64,000 nt of DNA from Aplysia californica (lineage: Eukaryota > Mollusca > Gastropoda > Aplysiida > Aplysiidae): contig NW_004797424.1 of NCBI RefSeq assembly GCF_000002075.1, positions 674,886-738,885 of the forward strand, written 5' to 3'. Every line of letters begins with the position of its first letter. The first letter of the stretch is position 1. A program made the translations under genes and the position numbers. The notes under the pieces were generated by a model. The model did no database searches, had not been told where the DNA came from, and was given only the letters and a program-made list of their open reading frames with translations. This document shows positions 12,791-25,030 of the stretch, piece by piece.

Positions 12791-15700
12791 CCTCCTCCTC
12801 CTCCTCCTCCTCCTCTTCCTCCTTTCCTCTTCTTCAGTGTTGATTTACTTTCACTACCATCTCATGTTCAGGTATTGTATAGTCCTTTTCTTATTCATTT
12901 TTATCCCTTTTGTACAAATATCAACTTGATATTCCTTGCAAATTAATAGTTTTAAAAAATTTGATGCCACACTGTTTTACCCCTTAATTTGATGTGGAGC
13001 AGTAGGTTTTTAATTTTTTTTCTTTAACATAATTGATGTGGGATAGTTTTAATGGCCAGGTGTGTGATCAGCAGCCAAAAATACTGTTTGACCCCCAAAT
13101 CTGTTCATCTGTGTGTAGGGGTGAAAGTAAAAATTTACCTCTTTTTCTTCCTCCTCCTTTTTTCTTCTTCTTCTTTCTTTTTCTTTCTGCCTTTTCTTTT
13201 CTTTAACTTTTTTTCCCTCAAATGATGGCTTATTTTTTTTTACAAGATGTGACAGAAATGGGTTTTTCAAAGTGCGTTTGTTTCTACATTTTTAACTTCA
13301 GACAAGGCAAATCTTTCATCTCATTCTGACATGAAAATATTTTCCACACAGTGTGAAAAAAGTCAACATTTTAGGCTAAAAATCACAGCTTTTCTCAGAT
13401 GTTGTCCAAGTAGAAGTGTTTATATTTATTTTATTTTATTTTTTAAAACTAATATGCTTTTAATTTAAATGCACTTTATTTTTCTTAAAAGCACCACATA
13501 CATCAACTCATGTTCTTGGCGCTCATATGACCTTATGCAGTTGCGAGCGCCGTAAAACCTCTACTAAATCTAAATCTAACTCATGTTCTCTCTCTTCTGT
13601 CTATTTCAGCTCCCCGGTGTCCATCAATGACACAGACTCAATTGGTATCCCGTGTATGGGTACTTTTGGAGGTCCTGTCTTTCCATGGGTTGCCTTCGGT
13701 GGATATAAAGGTAAGCAGTTGTCTCAGTGTTTAAAATTTGTACTTGGAGAAATTCAGAGTTCTAATCAGGGGGCTCTCGTGGTTTAGAGGTAATTGTGTT
13801 CGCCTCTCTTTTAATAGATCCCGGGTTTGGAACCTGACAGTTACGGGAAAATTTTCTCCTTTCACCTCTATTCCTGCTGTCTGACGATATTTTGTGGTCT
13901 GCTTTCTTCTCGACATTCTGCCCTCACCTCCTTTGCCCCCTTCTATGGGCTCCGGACTCCTTCTGCAGCCTTTCTACTGCTGCTCCTTTGGTCCTTCTTA
14001 CTGCTGCCTCTCAGCCCTGATGTTAGGGTAGGTGAGATCTAACACCTAGCCATCTCAGATAAGGGCAAAAAATCTCAATGGTCCTGTAAGCTAGTTGCGC
14101 GCGTTAAAGATCCCTTGGTGGTCCAAAATCGATAAGAGTAGGCTACGGCTGCCATCCAGGCTAAATTTAAAAAGGGAGACAGAATAGTGTGCATGTGTTG
14201 TGATCAAATATTACGATTTTAAAGGAACCAGAACAAAATATTTGATAGTGGGGCAGCAAAGACTGTCTAATTAATTATGGATGAAAATTGTGTTGTAACT
14301 GTAATTGTCTAAAAAATGTTACAAAATGTAAGCAACACTTTTAATGTTCTATTTCTTTCAGACGGCCAGTACAACACAGCAGAAGCTCTGGTCATCACGT
14401 TTGTGGTGAACAATTACCTGGATGAGGACCAAAATAGCATGGCCGAGGCCTGGGAGACAGAGTACATCGCGTTTATGAAGGATTACGTCAAAAAACACCC
14501 TGATGTGACCATTTCTTTCTCTTCTGAGGTGATAAGAATGTTTTTCTTTTGTTTGTTGTTGGGTTTTTTGGGGGGTTTCTCTATAGTACCTATTGGAATG
14601 GTGATTTCGTATGGACAGTCGTGCTGCATTTTTCATGTAAAGTTGTATCATGGTCTTATTGAAAAATGCAAAGCTCATAAAGAAAGGGGCAGGAAATGGT
14701 TCTTGTGGAGCCTGAAAAACTTCTTTGCAAAGCTCAAATTGTTAAAAGGCTTGGATTTGTCAAACGATAGTTTTACATATTTTTTTTTCAATTTGACCTT
14801 TTATTACTACAGGCTTACCTTGATATTTTGACAAGTGTATTTGCTTGTGTTACAATTTGTAACTTGTATATAAATTTCTTTCTCTTGGTGTATATATAAA
14901 TATTTGAACATCTGCTTATTGAATGAAATGAAGATATGAAATCAATTTATTATCAAAGTAAAGACTGAAAAGAATCTGTGTCAAATGGTTATACTGAAAA
15001 GATATGAAGGTAGCAAAGTTGATGAACAAGTCAAGGGCAAAGTAAAGATGTGAAGTCTGCTCCATTGAAAGTGTTGCGGTAACGCAAGCATTGTTCAACC
15101 TTGGAAGAACTTTGTTTTGGTTATTAATATTATTCTCTCTCTCTCTCTCTCTTTTTTTTTTCTTCTCCCTGTCAGAGGTCCATTGAGGACGAGATTGACC
15201 GGGAGAGTTCGAGTGACGTGATGACCATCCTCGTCAGTTACTTGATCATGTTTGGCTACATCACTGTCATGTTGGGTCGCTACAACACTGTCACCCGCAT
15301 CTTGGTAGGTTCCAGCATGGGAAAAAGGGGTGGATTTGTGGGTGGGGTGAGGGGTTTTTCATCTTCATTTTTACGGTTACTCAGATCATAGTAGGTTTCG
15401 TTCGGCATGCAAAAAAGGGATGGGGTGAGGGGTTAGGAGATGGCAACATACTGAGAGACATGCCATTCTTTTTTCTGGCTAAGTAAGTCCTATTTCCTTT
15501 TTTTTTCCCTCCCGACAGTTATTTCTGTTTTTTATCTTCATTTTTACGGACAGTAAGTGACTATCACTATTTTGGACCGTTTCAGCAGTGTCACCAGGAT
15601 CATGGTAGGTTTTGGCATGCTGGGAAAAAAAGGGGGGGGGGGGGGAATATTGAGAGCACGGTATTCTTTTTGGTGTGGGCATTTGGTGTTTACTACTAAA

Positions 15701-18700
15701 GACAGTGAAAATAAAATAGAAGCATCAGAAATGTGTTTTCTTAGGAGACTGCTAAGAGTTTCGTGGAAGGAAAAGAAATCAAATGAGGTAGTGCTTGATG
15801 AAGCCCATGTGGGACGCTCAGTGTTAAAAACAATCAGGAAACGACAAATGCAGTTTTTGGGACACCTGAATAGACGTAAAGGTCTTGAACATCTAGCTCT
15901 CACTGGCAAAATTGAGGCCCGGAACAACTTACTTAAGGAACCTAAACAAATGGGTAACAGGGAAAGATCAGGGAAACGTAGCTTTTTTGAGAGCATCCGA
16001 GCAAAGGAATGAATGGAAAACCATGATCGCCGATATCTGTCACAGATCTGGCACTGGATGATGATGATGATTTGGTGTTTACAGCTGGCTTTGTAAGTTT
16101 TAGCTCCTTTTTTTCCTTCTGTCAGTCAGTTATTTCTGTTTTTCATCTTTGTTTGTGTGGACTGTAAGTGACTTTTATCAGCGTGTTAACCTTTTATCTC
16201 GCCATTTTCTTGAAGTGGTTTCCAAGGGGGTGTTAACTCTTAGTTTGATCTCGCCTTTTTTTCAGGTGGATTCCAAGGTGGTTCTTCTTTTTTATGTTTG
16301 TTACTCTCTTGTAACACCTCTAATCTTCTGGCGCTTTTATGACCGTATGCAGTTTCGAGCGCCGTAAAACCTCTACTAAAAACTAAAAAACAAGGTGGTG
16401 TTAACCTTTTGTTTTATCTCGGCCTTTTCTTTAGGTGGATTCCAAGGTGGTGCTGGGCCTTTGTTTTACCTCGCCCTTTTCTGTAGGTGTTTTCCAAAGT
16501 GGTGTCGACCCTTTGTTCTATGTCACCCTTTTCTTTAAGTGCACATCAAGGTGGTGTTAACCTTTTGTTTTATTTCTCCCTTTTCTTTAGGTGGATTCCA
16601 AGGTGGTGCTGGGCCTCTCTGGAGTGTTCATTGTCCTTGTGTCTGTGGGTGCTTCCCTGGGCTTCTACAGCTACCTGGGCATCCCGTCCACCCTCATCAT
16701 TGTGGAGGTGGTCCCGTTCCTGGTGCTGGCCGTCGGGGTGGACAACATCTTTATCCTTGTGCAGACCTATCAGGTGCGTGGCTGTTTGGGTTTTTTTGTT
16801 TGTTTTGTTTTTTGGTGGGGGAGGGGGGTTGTTTTTTTGCTTTTTATTTGTGTTGTTTTCTTTAATGCTACATCCTGAGAGTCATGAGAGGATGCAACTG
16901 GTAGGTCCTGCTTCTTTTCTTTCTCCCTGTGGGTGGTTGGCGGGTGCTCTGGTGTAGTTTGCTCCTTCTTTCCTATCAAACATCTATGGTCCTTATCTCC
17001 CCTCCTTCCATTTTGTATTTGATACACTCTTGTCTTGTAACACCTCTAATCTTCAGCACTTATATGACCTTATTGTGTTGCAAGTGCCGTAAAACTCTTA
17101 CTAATACTAAAACTCTTTCCCTCTGTTGTTTCTGTCTATCTGTTGTGCATTTTCCCCAGCACAAAGTGATCTTTATCATGTTATGGGCTTTTCTTTATTC
17201 AAACAAATAAGCAAACAAGCCCCTATCAACACTCTTTAGGCGGGTGCTTGTTTTGACCCTGCCTGTCAGGGCCAGCTCAGGCTGAGAGGGAGACAATGTC
17301 TAAGGAGTTCAGTACCCCTTAGGCATTTGCTCTTCAGCTTAACTGTTTGCTGTAGAAGACATGACTTTGTTCAAAAGTGGACAAGTTATTCTACAGGGGT
17401 GTCTTCATCTGTCAGCTGGAATATTGTGTCCCTCTTAAACAGGGCCGAACCAACTCACCTCCTGAGTGATCTGTTTATGTTAATGGGAGAGGTGTAAAAC
17501 ATTTACAATCACAGACCCTCCACCCCCACCCCCACCCACCCACTCTTTTCTGAGTCTGTTCTTCAAATCCTGAATATCATATAAATTGTGTGAAGAGGGG
17601 GATAAAACACTTGCCACATTAAATCGTTTCCAGAGAGAGCAGCGCTTAGATGGAGAAACCACTGACCAGCTAGTGGCTCGAGTTGTCGGAAAAGTTGGCC
17701 CCAGCATGCTGCTCACCAGTTCCTCTGAATCTCTGGCCTTCTTCTTGGGTAAGTCAGAAATTCTTTGTCTTTTTCTTCCACTTCTTCTTGTCTTCATCCA
17801 TTTTCTATTTGTGGTGGCCGAAATTTACTGTTCCAAAGGCTTTTTAATGGCTGCATCGATCAAGATGCAGTTTTCGCCAAAAGATTCGTAAAAATATTCT
17901 CCAGATCATGACACCCTTCGTTTTTTCAATTTTGAGACAATTTTGCTGCAAAAAGCTACATTCCTTTATTTCGCCGATCGCTTTTGTAGGCCGACGCTTC
18001 TGTCTCTGTAATTTTAGAAAATCCGTCAGGTTTATTTATTTCTAGTACTTCCGTTCGATACTATCACGCATGGTCGCGCAATACTGAGCACTATTTTAAG
18101 TGTGCGACCGGTATAGATCTAGCCTCATGTTTTCTTTTTTTACTTGGTGCTAAATTTGACTACACATGATCCTTTCGTTTGGTGCCCATCATCGCTTTTT
18201 CTGGACTCCTTTGTCAAATTCTTTTTCTTGCTTCTGGGAACAATTAACACGCTTCTGTCTCAATCCGTTCATCGAACGGGGGCCCAGCTAGTTATTAGCA
18301 TAAGGCTCTGAGATTATTCTTCTTTCTCTCCCTCTTCTTTGTTTAATCATTGTTATCATCATTTAGGGCTTTTAGCATTTTTTTCTTTGTCTTTTTCTTT
18401 CCCTTTCTTGTTTTATTGCCACCATCATGATTTTTCTGAATATCAGTCAAGTGATTTACAACTCTTTATGGCGTTATACAGGAGCCCTGACCGACATGCC
18501 TGCTGTGAAGGTTTTCTCGCTGTACGCTGCCATGGCTGTTCTGTTTGACTTCCTGCTGCAGATAACCTGCTTTATCTCGCTCCTTTATCTGGATGCCAAG
18601 AGGGAGGAGGTAAGAGAAATAAGTTTTGGAAGAATTTTCCTTGGTATATATAATTCCTTTGAAGGTTTAAATTCATTTTTGGTACCGAAATTTCTACGGG

Positions 18701-21700
18701 GAGGATGAGGGGTAATTGTTTACTTCTACGTTTTGGTTGCCCTGCTAAATTCGAAATAATTTATTCTGTAAATAGATGAACTGTAGCTTGTCTGCAATTT
18801 TAGAGCTTAATGGTTAGTGGTTCTTTAGACAGAGAACCTTCTGATTCAACCAATTGTTTGTATATTTTTGCTTCTGCTACCACTTAATGCTACTATTAGA
18901 CTGTTCAGTGGCTAAACCGTCATTTCGCTCATTTCACTGCTGTTACTTTTCCATACTTCTCCTCAATTTGGGGCGTCATGCTTAAAATATTCAATTTGAG
19001 CACATTGCACTCCGAATATATTTTTTGAGTGTCATCACTTGTAACTACATGCTCACTTCATATTTAGTTCTAGGGAATAGGTTTAACAAGTGAAATCTTC
19101 AGCCGGGCAATTTACTGATGTTCAGTCTTCTTATTTAGGATACTCTCAGTCTATGCTTGTTGTTAAGGTGGTCAAAATTCTTGACTACAATTCCTCAAAT
19201 TCTTGTACACCTGGTTATGGACTGTCAAATGAATGTGGGCATGGTATTCTTTCTTTGTTCTCAGGCAAATCGACTGGATTTCTGCTGCTGTGCCCGTGTT
19301 GATGCGGAAAGTCCCAAGAATGGCAGTGGAATTTTGTACACAATTGTCAGCAAATATTACGCTCATTTTCTCATGAAGGAATGGGTGCGACCAATTGTGG
19401 TAAGGGTCGCTGCTCTTTGTGTTTTAGGTTATTTTCCACTGTGCTTTTTTTTTATTGCTCTGTGTATTTTGTGGAGATAGGTATTGTCCATTACGTTTAT
19501 GCAGCAGCAGTGGTATTAATTATGGTATTTTCACTTCTTTGCACATGTTTCGTTGTCACAGCTGCAACTGAAAATTTACTTCCTGAAGGGAAATAACAGA
19601 CAGCCATAAGAATGGACAAATTGTGTTTTTCATAAGTATTGGGTTTTTGTTTTTTGGCACAGGTGACTAGTCCATCTGATGCTTATACTCTGTGAGGGGG
19701 GGGTGGGGGGTGTATGTAACATTGTGAAAATGAATTGCTACAGCAATACAGGAATAGCACAGGGCATTATGATCTGATGCATGTGAGTGCGTTAACAAAA
19801 GTGTAACCTTGCTTTCCTCAGATGGTGATCTTTGTGGGTTGGTCCTGTGCCAGCGGTGCTTTGACCTCCAGAGTCAACATCGGTTTGGACCAGTCTCTCT
19901 CTATGCCAAAGGTGTGTGTCTGTTGATCTTGCCTTTTTTCCTACATTAGATGGCCGTTATAATGGTGATGTGCTTCTCTTTACACATTGTAAACTCATAG
20001 CCTGAAAGAGATGGAAGAATCTAATGAAATAACATTGAAATGAAGAGTTTTGGGTGGCTGGAGGGTGCCACTTGTAGGTACTACCCTTTTTTCTTTTGTT
20101 TTCTTTTGATGTTTCTGTTTGCCCTACAGTGAGATCAGGAAACAGTAATGTTGTCAGGCTGACCTTCAGTTTTGTTAAGTCCAAGTACGGTCCATCCTGC
20201 TCTAAGAATGTATAAGATAATAAGCTGTACAAACGACCACTTCCCACTCGCCTTTGTATTTTTTCTAAAGAGATAAAAGTTCGTGATAGGTCCTTGCCAT
20301 TAGTTATTTGAAATATGTTGAAATGAGAGTTGGGCCCACTGAGGATTCTCTCTGTCTTTAGGCCCTTTTTTTTTAAACTACACTAAATGACCTTTATTAT
20401 GCCAATGTGTCTCTACTTACTCAATCAGATTTAAAACTTTAGCGTAATGTATCTTTTCTTCCCCAATACTCGTATTTTGTGGGCTTGATTATGTCAATTT
20501 GGTTCTCTTGACCCCAAACAAATTGAAATGAGTTTTTTAAAGATAAAAAAGCTCTAGCATCACATACGTTCTCTCCCTCAGGACTCGTATGTACTGGACT
20601 ACTTCCACAACATCTCTACCTACCTGTCTGTGGGTGCCCCCGTGTACTTTGTGGTGCGAGACGGACACGACTACACAACGTACGATGGTCAGAACGCAGT
20701 GTGTGGGGTGGCGGGATGTCCCCAGACCTCTGTGGTGCAGCAGATCAACAGTGCCTCTCTCTTGCCAAATGAGTATGTCTTTTATTCATAATTACATTTG
20801 TTTTAAGGTTACCAAAACATGGGAAATAGCTCCCCACCCCCAATAAAAAATAAATCACCGTATCCGAAACTAAGAATCCTGGGAAAATATGGAATATCTC
20901 AAGAAACTTAAAATGTGGCGTGGGTGTTTTGTAGGTGTTCCTTTGTGATCAGCTCTTACTTCATATTTAAGGGGCTAAAGCTTTACTCTTGCGTACTCGC
21001 AGCACCTACTTCTTTCTCAGTGGCTACCTGGTGAAATGTAGCTTTTATTATGCCTGCTCTCAGAGTGTCTGCAACTCAATGGCATTTGTTACTGACACTG
21101 AAATCAATTCCCACACACTTGAGAGAGTGAGGAAGAGAGAGAGATAGCCGGAGGTGAGCAATAAAATTCTCCATCAGGATTCTAACTACGACTGTAAGCA
21201 GATGAGCTTTGAGATAAATCCAGACGAGGAGAAGGCAGCAGCTATTGACTGTGGCGGTTCTCCACAACAACAATGCATTGTTCGCGTGTCGCCGGGCGCG
21301 GGGCGCAAAAACACTTACGCGCGGTGATAGCTGCCCCGGCGATGCTCAGGGATGCTGTCATGTCATGAGAAAATGTAGTACCGTCTGTAGTTAGTTCACT
21401 AGGTTACTAGGCCTTTAACAAAGAAGGAGGCCTGTGATTTCTATTGCACATTTTAGGCAACCCCACCTCTAATTGACCTTTAAGTTAACATACATTCTAA
21501 TTCTAATAGACGCAGATACATTACTACGTCTCTATAGATCTGAAAAAATAATATCACCGTAATTAAAGGAATAATCGGTTTAATTTTCAGCAAATTTACT
21601 CGTTCTCCAGTGTCCCTCTGACATCTCTCTCTCCCTCTCTGTCGGTCTGTCTGTCTTTTTTTCTCTCCCTGTCTCTTTTTCTCTTTCACTGTCTCTCTTT

Positions 21701-21740
21701 TTCCCCCCTCTCTCCCCCTGACTGTCTGTCTGTCTGTCTC

Positions 21741-21782
<42 letters not shown>

Positions 21783-22311
21783 CCTCCCTCCCTCCCTCCC
21801 TCTGCGTCGGTACGTTAGCCTAGTGGTTTGGCTACCAGACTCGTAATCATGAGATTGCAGGTCCTTGGGAAAGGCACTTTACACGAACTTCCCACTTGGC
21901 TCGGTCCTATCGGAGACGGACGTTTACTAGCAGGTCCCGCCTCTTAAATAACCTAATAGTGTTGATTTCACCATTTCTCTCTCTCTCNNNNNNNNNNNNN
22001 NNNNNNNNNNNNNNNNNNNNNNNNNNNNNNNNNNNNNNNNNNNNNNNNNNNNNNNNNNNNNNNNNNNNNNNNNNNNNNNNNNNNNNNNNNNNNNNNNNNN
22101 NNNNNNNNNNNNNNNNNNNNNNNNNNNNNNNNNNNNNNNNNNNNNNNNNNNNNNNNNNNNNNNNNNNNNNNNNNNNNNNNNNNNNNNNNNNNNNNNNNNN
22201 NNNNNNNNNNNNNNNNNNNNNNNNNNNNNNNNNNNNNNNNNNNNNNNTCTCTCTCTCTCTCTCCCTCCCTCCCTCTCTCATTCTGTCTGTCTGTCTGTCT
22301 TTTTCTCTCTC

Positions 22312-22390
<79 letters not shown>

Positions 22391-24985
22391 TTATATTAAA
22401 TTCTCGCAATTTCAGATCATGGCAAAGCACATGAAGCAATAATAAATCTACCACTTAAAGAGTTAAATAGGAACCCTAACACCTTCCATCCCCCATCCCC
22501 CCCTCCCCCCGCGCAAATTAAAAATGGTGATCGGACCAAGAAAGTAGCAAAACCGATCGATGGTACTTTGTATTTAGACATCTTTTCGCATACCCAGGTA
22601 ACATATCTTTCACTAGTAGTAGTAGAATGCAAGCTCAATTTGGGCATTTACACAGGAAAAAACCCCCCAACCCAATTAATAGCTGAGATAACAAAGCTGA
22701 AGTGTGCTGAGTTTGTGCATGGCGTATCAGTCTGATAGGACCACAATCACATTGTCATTATTTTTATCTATATTTTTCTATTCATCAAAATATATTCGTT
22801 ATCCTTTGGAAATCGAAAGAAACTCAGATTTTGATTCTAATAGGTGCAGTTTATAGCAGAACGCCATTGACATTTCGTGCTAACCGGGGCCATGCTAGTC
22901 TGCGATCAACGAAAATGCCTTGAACAATGGACGCAGTTTTTTTTTGTTTACCACGCGTTTCTCCACGATCAGCTGGTGACCCAGATATGTGCATCCGGGC
23001 GAAGTGCCATCTCTCTAGTATTACTGTAAACTCTCTGGTGTCACTGTCTGCGATAACCCAACCTTATAGACAAGTTGAATTTGTTTAGGATGAAATGAAA
23101 AATTTTTGCCAATTTGTTCTTTTGTTTCAGTTCGTACATTGCTCAACCTGTATCATCTTGGTTAGATGACTACTTCTCGTGGCTTGTGGTCAGTCCGTGT
23201 TGTCGGACGTATGAGGACACAGGAGATTTCTGTCCGTCTTCAGGTAAGTTTGCACTGCATTGCTGTAATATGTCACATAATTTCATGAATCTGATTAGTG
23301 TCTATGGGGGAATAAAACATTTTCACTAGCAGCACTAGTACATAACATGGAATATATAGAGCTGGAAGAAAATCTTTAGTACATAGCAAAGAAACTACTG
23401 TGTGTTTGTACTTGTTGGAAATGTTATAGTTTAATCAATAATGAATCATTTTCTTAGTTCCAGTGTCAGTGCGTGAAAATGAGACAAATTTTTAAATGAT
23501 TTAAATGAGTCATCCTCATTTTTCTCTTGCTAAGTGGCTGGTTGGCAGGTGTTTTTTTTTTTTTTCCAATCAAGCATCTGTAGCCCTTGTCTTTTCTTCT
23601 TTTCTTTGTATGTTACGCTCTAGTAGTTACATCTCTAATCTTCGACACTTACATGACCAGTTTGTGTTTCAAACGCTGCTCAACTTTTACTATTTCTAAA
23701 TTAACTATGTTGTTACTAGTCATAGGGTCCTGCTAGTCACTCTCCTCAGTCACTGATTTTGCCACCTGTTGTTGTCCCTTTACAGAACAGAACAAGACCT
23801 GCCTTGCTTGCAACGTCACGGACAAGTACAAAGGGCGCCCCATCAGTCATGACTTTGACAAATTCCTTCCTTGGTTCTTGAAGGACAACCCCAACATTCA
23901 CTGTGCGAAGGGGTATGTCACTGGCGTGTCATTGTCTGGTGTCCACATAGACTTGCAACATAATATCCCAGACCTTACTCCCACATAACTTTGGTTCACT
24001 TCGGAGCCATATGATATGACGGGGGGGGGTGTTACCAAATGCACTCAACTGCAGCGTTTTGCCCTTCTTTTGGGCTCTCATGAAGCGCACACTTCGTAGC
24101 AAAGTTTTATAGAGAGCAACGAACATTCGCTATGACTGAGCATGGTCTAGGATAGTATAATTAAAGTCTATGGGTGTTGAGCATTCCATTTTTATCATTT
24201 TTGCCAAACAGTGGGTGGAGTCATGAGGGAACTAGCATAACTGGCTGTGATTCTTAGATGGTGGTCACTTGGTTTCTCATTGTTTTAGAAGCCAGTCTGT
24301 GGTTGGAGGGCATCCGTCACTGGTAGGTCCAATCTCTTTTCTTTCCCTCAGCTATTTATGATTTTATAATGTGCGTTTTGGGGTTGTTTTTTTTTCTTTG
24401 ACAGAGGCCATGCAGCCTATGGGTCAGCAGTGCAGCTGAGTAACGATTCCCATCACGAAACACATGTTGGAGGTGAGTCTTCTAGTGTGGTCTGCTTCTT
24501 TTACTTCTTTTAAATGTTGTCTGAATCTGTTCTTCTCAAAATGTGCAGGTGGTTGGAGGGTGCCGTTGGTAGGTGCTGCTTCTAAGATTTCTTCCCCCTC
24601 CCCCTGTTGTTTAGGTCTCGATATCTTTCTCTCTATCCTCATTAAGAGATCATTATTTTGCTGATGTTCTCTTCTTTACTGAAACTGAAAGCTTATGAAG
24701 TGTGTGGTCTATATTATGCATGTTCTCCACACCCTACAACTTGTCAAAACTACATGACTGTTAAAACTGTGCTTTGCTTATTACTTGAACTGTTGCAAGT
24801 AAAGATGATTCCGTTTGTCATGGTGACGACCATATTTCTGCACTAATTACTCCTATTGGGGGGAGCCTGTGTCATTTTCTTTCTGGAATAAATCTGCTGT
24901 ACTCTCAGAATCTGTATCTATTGACTTCACACTTCCATATGTACACGTGCGTATACACATACATTCTCTCTCTCTCCCTCTCTCT

Positions 24986-25030
<45 letters not shown>

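Larger units (their letters stand above)
21741..22390. repeat. CT/CA microsatellite tract with assembly gap
   Basis: CT-rich repeats (21741-21800 and 21975-22390) enclose a SINE-E copy and a 260-base run of N (21988-22247). The right side ends in (CT)n(CA)n. True length is unknown. Confidence 0.95.

Noticed and set aside
12677-12946. Open frame with poly-Leu and poly-Pro
   Set aside because: It is the trinucleotide repeat read in frame, inside an NPC1 intron.
15520-15604. Alternative NPC1 exon after w10
   Set aside because: It has an AG and a GTAGGT, but in the main frame it meets TGA after 13 codons and it is a decayed duplicate.
16215-16590. Regularly spaced repeats that could suggest a CRISPR array
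   Set aside because: Animal gene, no unique spacers between repeats, and the unit is a copy of an exon boundary.
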